A DNA stretch of 64,000 nucleotides, taken from assembly GCA_009859145.1 (NCBI GenBank), contig VRVR01000034.1, positions 181,358-245,357 of the forward strand, written 5' to 3'. Position 1 is the first letter of the stretch, and the number at the start of each line of letters is the position of its first letter. Shown here one piece after another: positions 9,216-18,138 of the stretch. The position numbers and the translations under genes are program-made. This DNA comes from Andalucia godoyi. Taxonomy: Eukaryota > Discoba > Jakobea > Jakobida > Andaluciidae. Under the pieces are notes generated by a model that searched no databases, was not told the origin of the DNA, and saw only the letters and a list, made by a program, of their open reading frames with translations.

Positions 9216-10637
9216 TCAGCTCTTGCGGACCTGAGTGACTTTCTTTTCCTTTCCAGAACTGTGAGTATGGCTGTGATGGTGATGGTGGTGACGGCCATGG
9301 CTGCTACTGCTTCCCGGAGCACAACCATCCTCATCTTCATCTTCATCCTCATCTTCGTTTTCGTTTTCGTTTTCGTCTTCGGCTTCGTCATCATCATCAT
9401 CTTCTTCGTCCCAACTGTCAAACGGATCCTCAAAGTCCATCCATTCATCCTCACCAGCCGCCATTTCATCGTCCGTCAACAGACATGAATCCAGTACTGC
9501 TTGAAGTCGATTCTTGTCAAACCCCATACCAATGAAAACAAGCTCCTGTCGGCGGTCGCCAAACTCGCCGTCAAAGTCCGCTTTGACTTGTGCGATGATT
9601 TCTGGGTCGTTGTCCTCCCATTCGTCTTCTGGAACTGCAGCAAACCATTCACCGCCATATTCAAACCGATAGACTTCTCCTGCTTGCGACCACTCTCCGT
9701 AACAATCATTGCGAGTCGCCAACCAGAAGAATCCTTTGGATCTGATGACCCGTCGATCCATTTCGTCATTTTCGATTGCATCCCAGAGTCGTTGCGGGTG
9801 AAATGGGCGACGACGACGATACACAAACGAAGAAATGCCATACTCATCGCTCTCTGGTTTGTGAGAGCCTCGAATTTCCCGCAGCCATCCTGGATTGAGA
9901 GAAGCCTTGTCAAAATCAAACAAATTTGTGTTCAGAATTTCCTTTGGATCCACTTGCGAAAAAGTGGTGCAGATAACTTTGGCATCTGGATTCAATCGGT
10001 GGATCATGCCCTCCAACATGGTGACTTCCTCCGCGGTTGCGAGGTCGATTTTGTTGACAACGACAACATTTGCAAATTCGATTTGATCAATAAGCAAATC
10101 TACAACATTGCGTTCATCTTCCGGCTTGACGTTTTCCTCTCCGAAGCGTTCTGATAACTTCTGGTCGGATGCCAGATTCTTCGGAAAGTTGGCAGCATCC
10201 ACAACAGTAACCATCGTGTCGAGTCTCGCAAACGAGTTCAATACTTGAGCTTCCGAGTCAGACGCCCCCAGTTCCGTAAACGTAAATGTTTCTGCTACAG
10301 GAAGTGGCTCTGCGATTCCAGTAGACTCAATCACCAAGTAATCGAACCGATTTTCCTTGGCCAATTTCTTCACTTCGACAAGCAGATCTTCGCGCAACGT
10401 GCAGCAAATGCAGCCGTTTTGAAGTTCAATGAGCTTTTCTTCCACGCGATTCAACGCAGCACCGCTATTACGAACAAGCTGCGCATCAATGTTTACCTCA
10501 GCCATGTCATTCACAATCAACGCAATTCGCAGACCACCGCGATTCCGCAACAGATTCTCGAGCATACTCGACTTTCCAGCACCGAGAAAGCCGGACAAGA
10601 CCGTAACAGGCAGTCGTTTATCTCGAGATGAAGACAT
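9216..10637 (-). CDS. COG0523/CobW-family GTPase, putative metallochaperone
   Basis: Intronless 473-residue member of the G3E P-loop GTPases that deliver metals, mostly zinc, to client proteins. Visible motifs are Walker A GFLGAGKS (residues 16-23), the family metal site CICC in NGCICCTLRED (76-79), ESTGIAEP (switch/Walker B region), the base-specificity NKID and a C-terminal CobW domain (GISSFVYRRRRPFHPQRLW onwards). The tail is first very acidic (a D/E run), then carries a six-histidine run in GRHHHHHHSHTHSS, a likely metal-binding appendage as in other COG0523 proteins. The arrangement resembles the bacterial/algal branch more than vertebrate ZNG1. The client and the metal cannot be read from the sequence. 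Confidence 0.92.
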   Translation of the reverse strand: MSSSRDKRLPVTVLSGFLGAGKSSMLENLLRNRGGLRIALIVNDMAEVNIDAQLVRNSGAALNRVEEKLIELQNGCICCTLREDLLVEVKKLAKENRFDYLVIESTGIAEPLPVAETFTFTELGASDSEAQVLNSFARLDTMVTVVDAANFPKNLASDQKLSERFGEENVKPEDERNVVDLLIDQIEFANVVVVNKIDLATAEEVTMLEGMIHRLNPDAKVICTTFSQVDPKEILNTNLFDFDKASLNPGWLREIRGSHKPESDEYGISSFVYRRRRPFHPQRLWDAIENDEMDRRVIRSKGFFWLATRNDCYGEWSQAGEVYRFEYGGEWFAAVPEDEWEDNDPEIIAQVKADFDGEFGDRRQELVFIGMGFDKNRLQAVLDSCLLTDDEMAAGEDEWMDFEDPFDSWDEEDDDDDEAEDENENENEDEDEDEDEDGCAPGSSSSHGRHHHHHHSHTHSSGKEKKVTQVRKS

Positions 10638-11013
10638 TCCTTGTCAAATCTTCTTTTTCGCAAATGGAATCGCAATGAGGTCGAAACACAAAATATAAAA
10701 ATGAAAACCAGTAAGATTGCTGTTTCTTTTTCGTTTACCTGGTTGTTGGGAGAAGGAGAGGGGGGGGGGGGAGGGAGAGGAAAGAAGAGCGAAAGCGTCC
10801 AAGCGCATCCAAGGAGCGGCGGAAAAACAACGTTTCGTCTCCGAGGCCTTGGGTCGACGCGCGTCGATTTCACATGCACATGCTCGTCTTCCGTCTGGTG
10901 TTCTGAGCTCTGAATTTTTGCGAGATGCGAGGATTGTGAAATGAGAAAGCACTGGTGATTTGCGGCTTGTCGTCGTTATTCATCGTCGTTCTCGAAATTG
11001 CGGTACTGACTAA
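10638..11013. promoter_or_regulatory. Divergent promoter region
   Basis: The 376 bp between the starts of the minus-strand COG0523 gene and the plus-strand small acidic protein. It contains a 10-base G homopolymer near 10752 within a purine-rich stretch. No zinc-responsive element could be identified by eye. Confidence 0.4.
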
Positions 11014-11331
11014 ATGGAGTCCGATCATAACATTTCCGCGAAAATCAGACGGCAATACTTTATGCACTTCAGCTTGGACGATCCTTTGCGAGGACTGCCT
11101 GTTCAGTTTGAAGACCTTCCTGTCGTTCCCGATTCTGAAGCGGGCGTTCCTGCGTTAAAGGACCTGGAAGGATTGGAGGAACCTATTACATTGGCCGAGC
11201 AGAGGTTACCGGGCCTTAGTCCTCCGACTCTTGAAGAGTTTCGGGACTTGAAATTGGAAAGCGAAGCCACGGATGTTGACGATGATGAGTTGCTGAATGT
11301 TGGAAGCGCGGAGTTGGAGGACAGTTCATAG
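11014..11331 (+). CDS. Small acidic protein, unidentified
   Basis: A 105-residue intronless frame with a good ATG at 11014. It starts with a short basic segment (SAKIRRQYFMHF) and then becomes strongly acidic and proline-containing (FEDLPVVPDSEAG, LEEFRDLKLES, DVDDDELL). It looks like an intrinsically disordered binding protein. There is no known motif. It sits divergent to the COG0523 gene and upstream of the OPRT-like gene on the same strand. Confidence 0.5.
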   Translation: MESDHNISAKIRRQYFMHFSLDDPLRGLPVQFEDLPVVPDSEAGVPALKDLEGLEEPITLAEQRLPGLSPPTLEEFRDLKLESEATDVDDDELLNVGSAELEDSS

Positions 11332-11726
11332 GCTTTGAATGACGCTGCATGCAGGCGTCGCAATCGAAAGTTGCAATTGCGTTGTGCACAGCAGGAATCC
11401 TCTTTTTTTGGGACATGTATCCATTCTCCGACTCTCTTTGTGAAGAAGACCGGTCTTTTTGTTTTTCCGCCGATTTTTATTGTACTCCAGTCATTTTCCC
11501 CTTTTCCTTGTCCTCACCGCAATCTCGTCTTATTTTTCACGCCACCAACCGTTTGTTTTGGACCGTCTGTCAGACATCGTTCGTACGGACGTCAGAGCAG
11601 AACATCTGCCCGAGAGAAGTCACAAGCCTGGAGGGCACAGAGCGTCCAACGCAGTCCTTTGGGTTGTTTGTTTTGTGTTCTCCTGTCGCTGCGAATCTCT
11701 TCCGAAAGTCTTTTTTTGCGATTCGC

Positions 11727-12578
11727 ATGCTCTTACCCAGTCAGATGGAGCAGGACAATGCGACGTCCGCAACACAGTGCTTTGCGGAGTCGGAAGCGGA
11801 GGGAAAATCCCGACACGGTGACATGCTCTACGATGCCGTATTGAATCATATCGCATCAAATGTATGTCGAATTTCGTTTACCGGTATGACATCGCTACTG
11901 TATACCAGTAGGATTCAAAGTTTGATAATCTTCTCAGCCCGTGAAAAGCCGCTTACTCTGAATCCCTAGGTGAAACTGGGCCCGTTCCTCGCAACATCGG
12001 GAGTTGTGCTTCCGTACTACTTAAACTTGCAGACAAATTTTCTTGATAAGAAGGTTGCGTCGCGCATTGTCAAGATGCTGGAAACCGAGATCCTTGAGAA
12101 GTTCAGTTCTCTTGGGCATGTCTGTCTGTTCGGGATGGAGGTTGCCGGAGGTGTGCTCGTTTCTCAGCTTGCTGCTTCTGTAAGCAGCCCCCTGCATTCC
12201 TGGTGCGATTTTTGTTATGTGCGGAAATCTCGCAAGTCGACTGGGACACAGCAGCAGCTTGAAGGTCCCAAGGAACTCACAGAAAGGACGTCTTTTTCAC
12301 CAGCAATAAAGGGAATCTGGTTGGATGACACCTTGAGCACCGGCTCTTCGCTTCTCGAAGGAGTGCGACTACTCAAAAGAGACTACAATGTTGAAGTCGT
12401 TGGGGCCGTTTATCTTGTGGATCGTGATCGAGATCGTGCATCACTTCCGTTGGAGAGACAGTGGCTGCTCCACAAAGAAGTTGAACATGTCGTAATTGCT
12501 GCGGTGTATTCGCTGGAGCAGATTGATGCGCTGGTTCCGAAAACACCCGCAGATGATGTAAACGCCTCTCATTCTTGA
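11727..12578 (+). CDS. Orotate phosphoribosyltransferase-like protein (spliced)
   Basis: Exons 11727-11861 and 11970-12578 join in phase 0 across a 108-bp intron (11862-11969; GTATGT donor, CCTAG acceptor), giving 247 residues. OPRT makes OMP from orotate and PRPP in pyrimidine synthesis. The splice restores the family's N-terminal block (LGPFLATSGVVLPYYLNLQ), otherwise split between frames. The PRPP-binding loop is WLDDTLSTGSSLLEG. The catalytic flexible loop reads YVRKSRKSTG: the Arg-Lys pair and second Lys are present, but the usual His-Gly after it is Thr-Gly. There is no OMP decarboxylase domain, so this is not a UMP-synthase fusion. Another PRPP-using specificity is possible. The start could also be the ATG at 11745. 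Confidence 0.75.
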
Positions 12579-12777
12579 GTTTTTACCGAGAATGCTGCGC
12601 ATCCATTCATTGAATGCCCAAATGCTCTCGCCACTCGTGCCGCATGCCCCCCAGAAGCTGAAACCAACACGAAGCACGAAGCACGAAAAAGCTCCCGTAG
12701 ATGCCGCTGTCACTCAAGTTTCTCCGATTCCGAAACACAAGCCAGTCTAAGCAATCTGCTGGCGAGAAACGAGAAGA

Positions 12778-15700
12778 ATGAAAACAACAACGTGCACAAT
12801 TCAAAAGGATTATCGTTTACTTTATTTGACTTGCGTCGACAGAAAAAGATTCATGAACCCAGAAACAAGCGATTCCGAATGGAATCTCTTGTATCCCGAA
12901 CTAACCAACTTGACCAAAGCAGCTCGAGAGTCCTTTTCCGAGGAATTTCAGCGGCATTCGCATCATGCAAAGCTGAAAGTGCCGAAGATCCCTGTTGAGG
13001 TACTGCTGAGCGTTCTTGCGTCCCTACATCCGTCCGCTTCTGCGCCGAAGAACAGCATCACCGGGATTTCGGCCGTGTCTTCCAGAACAGACTGCTGTGC
13101 CACATGCGCGGAGCAGTATTCAGCAGCGTTTCCGTTAAACTTCCGACACTGCGGACTGTGCCGCCGAACGTTCTGTCGACGGTGCCTTGTCGTTCCTGTT
13201 TTTTCTGAATTTTGGGGGGCGTCTCTTCGTCAAAGTGATGTTCCCGAGTGCTGTCACACTTGTTATTCCCTACTGCATTCAATCCCGGAACAGACATCCG
13301 GCCCGCAATTTGGCTCTCTATCGGACGACGAGTTTGCAAAGCTTCCAAAGCGGGAAAGAATCAGTCATAGAATGATGGATGCCCTGTTCAGCAGAATGAA
13401 ATGGTCAAAGGAGACAAACGACTTAAAGTCGCTGTTGTTGTCCCATATTCGACGACACCATACAGCAGAGCCTTCGGCTCTCTATGTTGAAAGCTTACTG
13501 AGGAATTATGCAAAAGGAGATCTTCCGGATCGCTCCGCGTTGTCACCCAGCAGCTCGATATCCTTTCTTCCTTCCACATCGCGATCGGAGAATCCATTTG
13601 CAGCTTATGCATCGCAGACAAAGAGACACCGGTATGATGCGTTGTTCGTCCGTGAGAATCCCTTTCATCACGGTCGCCGACAGCCGGTGCCTGACTTGGC
13701 GTCTTCTGAGGCAACCGATTTTCCACGACTTCCCTTCCCTCCTGTTCATCGCTCTCTGTTGCATAGGGCACTTGTAGATTTTTGCCGGCTCACATGCGTG
13801 TCTCTCCAAGATGCAGGCTTAGGCCTAGATATGGACTTTCTTCGTACGTCCAGCCGAGTTGTTTGGAGCGTGACAGCAAGTGCTGCCATTGCGTCTGATT
13901 CGCAGATTATTATCAAGGATGCTACTGGACACGTTGACTGGCGGTCTTCTGTGAAAGCAAAGCTTGTTGATGATCACACATTCTCGATTGCTTGCTCGGC
14001 GTATCATGAGAACTTATACAGCGATGCAGAATCAAGATTCAAGGAACAGGGAGATCGCTTTACGTCGATGGTACTGCTTCCGGGGGTTGCATTTTCAGGG
14101 CGTGTGTCGTACAAGACAATGCCGTCTCTCGTCGAATCCCCCCGGATATTGTTGTTATCTTTTCCTCTGGTGTACGAGTTTCTCTCCGATGAACCGATGG
14201 ATCATTCTTCGAATGGCTTATATTCAAGTGTCGAAGATGTGTTAAAGCATAGTCCAGGAGTGTACAACACTGTTTCAGAGTGCATTGCTTCACTGTCGCC
14301 TTCTGTGTTGTTCGTTTCAGGACCTTGTTGCCGGGACATTAAAGATGCGCTGAATCGCAGGCACATCGCGGTCGTCGAATCTGTTTCTCCAGTCAATCTG
14401 CTGCGTCTTTCAGTCTTGACACAAGGCACGATTATCAATTCCAAACGAATGTTGGTGGAATCCGATTTAAAAGTGCTTGGTTTGGCATGCATGTTTCGGT
14501 CTTTAGGAAAAGTCATTTTCGTTGAGGGCTCGAACCACATCCACCGTCGAAGGTTATTTCCGGTGACGGTGCTTTCCAATTCATCCGTCTTGTGCACAAT
14601 CTTGATTCGGCGTCAATCAGACACCGATCTCAGGAAGACTGTTGTTCGGAGTATGGTCAGTCATGCCGGCGCCTCTATTGGAGAAATGCTGCTTCTGAAT
14701 GGCATAGGTGCTCGATATGCGAATGACTCCTCCCTTCTTGATCTTCGTACCGACGAAGATGGGTACAATTGGGCTGCATACTACGGTCTTCTCGCGGAAT
14801 CCTTTGGAAACGTGAAGCGGCCTGTTGAGTTGTTAACGACATATTACGTCAAGGAGGACCCAGATTCCGTTCGAGACGTTCTCCAGAAACCTGTCCGAAT
14901 GGCCTACTACACCGAGAACGACGCCAGTATCGGTTTATTCCTTTCACGGAGATTGCATAAGTACGCGCCTTTTCATCATGTGAAAAAGAGAACGTATTAT
15001 CACGATCTCCGGAGAATAGAAGTTTTGGTTGCTGAGTGGCAGACAGAGGTTCATTACAGTTGGGCAGTCGGGGATCGGCCGCTTTTGAGTACCATTGCGT
15101 CGTTCGGCAGGTTTCTGGAGCTGCTCTTCAATGATGAAGATATTCGAATAGGAGACGCATGCAGTCTGAAAGAGAAAACAAAATTCATTTTTACTTGTCG
15201 CCTGCATCCGAAGGCTGCTGTATTGATCTCCGTCTCTTATTTCTGCCCGTTTCGGTTGCGCATTCCTCCAATTGTTCTGGAGGCCTCAGCTGCTGAGTCA
15301 ATTGCTCGAATACAGCCCTTCGTCGTGACGCTGAGGGCCGTGTCAGAGTCTGTGTTTAGATCTACATTTCATGTTCTCGAGCGTTTTGTAGGCCATTCCA
15401 TTTCGCGCAAGGATCCTTCGATGGAATCTTACCTGAAGCAGTGTACACAAGAATGGATGTTTGAGACCCATGAATTTGGGAACATTCTTCACGATGTGAC
15501 GAATCGGGGCAGCATGTTTTTCTTGTGCTCGTTGTTCACCCACGTACATTTCCACATTTATCAGTGGAACAAGAGGTTTGAAGAGTGGTGGAGGTTTATT
15601 GCCAATCCATCTCGTGTGTCGACAGCTCCGTGGAGGAAGCAAGACAGAACAAATGCATCCAAAAGCATGCTCTATCCGAGTCCTGTTCAAGTAGACGCAA

Positions 15701-17700
15701 ACGAGGATCCGGAAAGCGCTCCTGATGTTTTCAAGGCCAGCGAACTTGGTCGACCCTCGAAGAGAAGGCTGTCACTTGACGATTCCGCGCTTTCAGTGTC
15801 GAGGAAGCGCAGGGGTTCGACATCCGATGCGCTCACTCCAGGGTCGTTTCGAAGCACTCCAGTACCTTTTGATACCTTGTTACAGCCAGTCGTCGCACCG
15901 CAAGAATGCGTTGTGCTTTCTTCGTTTGCGCCTGTTAATACTGGTGTCGTCGACGCACCTGGGGCAGCAGCTGCACTCCCTGTTCCTCGTTTGAAGCGGT
16001 CCACAACGATCTACATCCATTCTCCACTGGATAGGTCAACAATCCTAACAGATCTTCCACCGACATCACTCGATGCTGAGGAACGGCAGACAAGCTCGTC
16101 GAAGACTTCAGTCCACTTCGACGATGGTGCGCATTTTGTTGAGCCCAAACGGCAGAGTGAAAGGGTCGTAAATGAGACTGTGTTAGGGCCGGACGTTGTG
16201 GAGGAACGTGTCTCGGAATCGAATCGTGGCGTTGGAAATCGGTCCCCGGAAAGGCGGACAAAAGGAATGTCTGCAGACGACTTGTCTGTTGGGAAGCCGA
16301 GTGGCAAGCGTTTTGGATTTCCTTCTGAGGCGGCGTTGACCGCAAAAATGGTCGTTCCGATTCCGGACATTATCGGGTCAACCCTGTACGGCCTTCCGAA
16401 TGTTTTACCCTTGAATGCGCCTCCCACCAAGTATGTAGACCTGTCTCGCCGACGACTGTCCGTCGTTGCAGACGAACCTAGTTCTGCTATCGCGTATGTT
16501 CTGGCGAGCCCAGAATATCGTGACCGCATCAACAGCTGCGATCCGGATTCGAAATTCAAATTCAAATTCAGCGATTCTTCGTCAAAGTCTTTGCTTGAGG
16601 TGACTGTGTACAGCCCACTTGGATTCTTTCTGTTGCGTCAAAAGTGCATCTCTGCAGCGGGAAGCCTCAGTTTGACTCCCGAGTACGCCTCCGAGGAGAA
16701 TTTTATTCAGTCTCTTGTTCGGGGCATGCCGTTTTCTCCCACTGGAGGAAAGTCGAAGAGCAATTTCTACAAAACGTGGGATGACCGGTTTGTTTTGAAG
16801 GAGATCCAGACCGTTGAAATGGATTTTGCTCGTCAACCGCAGGCATACCTCGATTACATGGACCAAATCGTTTGCAAAAAACTACCGAGTGCTCTTGTCA
16901 AGATTGTTGGAGTGTATGCTGTCAAAGTTCTGATGGACGGCGACAAACATGCAGTCAAGCGCACGTTGTCCGCGGATGGCAGTGTTCTCGATCATTTCGA
17001 CCCTTCCAACGCTGGCAATTCCAGCGCGCCGAGTATTCGGGAAAAGACGGACAGCAGCAAACGGTACATCATGGTGATGGAGAACGTCTTTTATGACAGC
17101 TCAAAATCGCTGAGCAAGATTTACGACTTGAAAGGGTCAGAGAGGAACAGGTTTCAGAAGGATACGAACTCTGTTCAGCTCGATGAGAATTTGTTGTACG
17201 AGATCTATCGTGGCCGACCGTTGTTTATGGAAATCTGGTTTCATGACTTTTTGACGACTGCCCTGCGCAACGATACACTTTTTTTGTCCAATGCGTACGT
17301 AATGGACTATTCACTTCTGGTTGGTATCCGAAACCAGCACCACCAGACCGACGCTTTGCGATCTGCAGATCCGCCGACGTGTGTTGTTGGCATCATCGAT
17401 TATGTGCGGCTTTACACATTCGATAAGAAGGTGGAGTCTGCTGTTAAAGCCAGCGGCCTTGCAGGCGGCCAGAGGGGCAAGGCGCCTACTGTAATTGCGC
17501 CTCCCAACTATCGAAACCGGTTCCTGTCGGCCATGGAACGGTATTTTGCGGCGGTGCCCAACCGTTCTTCCGATGAGTCCATCGATTTTTATGGATTCAA
17601 ATTTGCTTCTGATTTGGAGGTTACCGATCTTGATGAATCTGACCCCAATGAAGTGTATTCTCCTGGAAGGAGCTCCTCCAGCCAATTCTCCCACGATTAA
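12778..17700 (+). CDS. FAB1: PIKfyve/Fab1-type phosphatidylinositol-3-phosphate 5-kinase
   Basis: Intronless 1640-residue enzyme that converts PI3P to PI(3,5)P2 on endosomes and lysosomes or vacuoles. A FYVE-type zinc finger lies near residues 105-165 (CATC, then FRHCGLC, FCRRC, CHTC); the usual RHHC signature is reduced to FRHC, but four CxxC pairs remain. A Cpn60/TCP-1-like segment spans about 430-650 (VLFVSGPCCRDIKDAL, GKVIFVEG). After a disordered linker, the C-terminal PIP kinase domain (about 1325-1600) has KTWDDRFVLKE, IYDLKGSERNR, MDYSLLVG and GIIDYVRLYTFDKK, matching the catalytic and activation-loop motifs. The first 25 residues are poorly supported; the ATG at 12853 (MNPETSD) is an alternative start. 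Confidence 0.95.
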   Translation: MKTTTCTIQKDYRLLYLTCVDRKRFMNPETSDSEWNLLYPELTNLTKAARESFSEEFQRHSHHAKLKVPKIPVEVLLSVLASLHPSASAPKNSITGISAVSSRTDCCATCAEQYSAAFPLNFRHCGLCRRTFCRRCLVVPVFSEFWGASLRQSDVPECCHTCYSLLHSIPEQTSGPQFGSLSDDEFAKLPKRERISHRMMDALFSRMKWSKETNDLKSLLLSHIRRHHTAEPSALYVESLLRNYAKGDLPDRSALSPSSSISFLPSTSRSENPFAAYASQTKRHRYDALFVRENPFHHGRRQPVPDLASSEATDFPRLPFPPVHRSLLHRALVDFCRLTCVSLQDAGLGLDMDFLRTSSRVVWSVTASAAIASDSQIIIKDATGHVDWRSSVKAKLVDDHTFSIACSAYHENLYSDAESRFKEQGDRFTSMVLLPGVAFSGRVSYKTMPSLVESPRILLLSFPLVYEFLSDEPMDHSSNGLYSSVEDVLKHSPGVYNTVSECIASLSPSVLFVSGPCCRDIKDALNRRHIAVVESVSPVNLLRLSVLTQGTIINSKRMLVESDLKVLGLACMFRSLGKVIFVEGSNHIHRRRLFPVTVLSNSSVLCTILIRRQSDTDLRKTVVRSMVSHAGASIGEMLLLNGIGARYANDSSLLDLRTDEDGYNWAAYYGLLAESFGNVKRPVELLTTYYVKEDPDSVRDVLQKPVRMAYYTENDASIGLFLSRRLHKYAPFHHVKKRTYYHDLRRIEVLVAEWQTEVHYSWAVGDRPLLSTIASFGRFLELLFNDEDIRIGDACSLKEKTKFIFTCRLHPKAAVLISVSYFCPFRLRIPPIVLEASAAESIARIQPFVVTLRAVSESVFRSTFHVLERFVGHSISRKDPSMESYLKQCTQEWMFETHEFGNILHDVTNRGSMFFLCSLFTHVHFHIYQWNKRFEEWWRFIANPSRVSTAPWRKQDRTNASKSMLYPSPVQVDANEDPESAPDVFKASELGRPSKRRLSLDDSALSVSRKRRGSTSDALTPGSFRSTPVPFDTLLQPVVAPQECVVLSSFAPVNTGVVDAPGAAAALPVPRLKRSTTIYIHSPLDRSTILTDLPPTSLDAEERQTSSSKTSVHFDDGAHFVEPKRQSERVVNETVLGPDVVEERVSESNRGVGNRSPERRTKGMSADDLSVGKPSGKRFGFPSEAALTAKMVVPIPDIIGSTLYGLPNVLPLNAPPTKYVDLSRRRLSVVADEPSSAIAYVLASPEYRDRINSCDPDSKFKFKFSDSSSKSLLEVTVYSPLGFFLLRQKCISAAGSLSLTPEYASEENFIQSLVRGMPFSPTGGKSKSNFYKTWDDRFVLKEIQTVEMDFARQPQAYLDYMDQIVCKKLPSALVKIVGVYAVKVLMDGDKHAVKRTLSADGSVLDHFDPSNAGNSSAPSIREKTDSSKRYIMVMENVFYDSSKSLSKIYDLKGSERNRFQKDTNSVQLDENLLYEIYRGRPLFMEIWFHDFLTTALRNDTLFLSNAYVMDYSLLVGIRNQHHQTDALRSADPPTCVVGIIDYVRLYTFDKKVESAVKASGLAGGQRGKAPTVIAPPNYRNRFLSAMERYFAAVPNRSSDESIDFYGFKFASDLEVTDLDESDPNEVYSPGRSSSSQFSHD

Positions 17701-18138
17701 ACGACACTCCAGGTTTCACTTCTCCTTCTTTTCCTCCTCTGCCTGCCAATATGAACATGTCCCGGCACATCAGCAGAGGAAACAGCGTTCTTGAGATACA
17801 TACTGCACTCACTCGCCATTCCCTGACCTCTTGCTAAAATTAAAAAACTGCTGTATTTCCATATCCCCCCCTTTTCTCCATCGCCCCCATCAAAAGTCCC
17901 ATTTCTTCCCCTTCTTTTCCCACATGGGAGGCTTTGGGGGCTTGGGCATTCAAGGAATCCAAACAACACACACGAATTCACACCCACACATTTCGAGTGT
18001 TTCCAGCGTCTTCTTTTTCGTTTCTTTTCATTTCCTCTTCTTCTACATATATATATATATATTAAAGAGAGAGAAAAAAAAAGAACAAGAAAAACAGACA
18101 GTAATATCCAGACATTATTTAGGTTGGAAAAAGAAATA
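17701..18138. other. Intergenic spacer with a TA microsatellite
   Basis: The 438 bp hold the 3' UTR of the lipid kinase gene and the promoter of the pyruvate kinase gene. They are pyrimidine-rich, with C-runs near 17866, and have a (TA) run at about 18046-18062 some 80 bp before the start codon. Confidence 0.5.

Noticed and set aside
9300..9460. Phe/Val/Ile-rich plus-strand ORF near 9003-9488
   Set aside because: It is the complement of the acidic D/E tail of the COG0523 protein, which automatically reads as a hydrophobic stretch.
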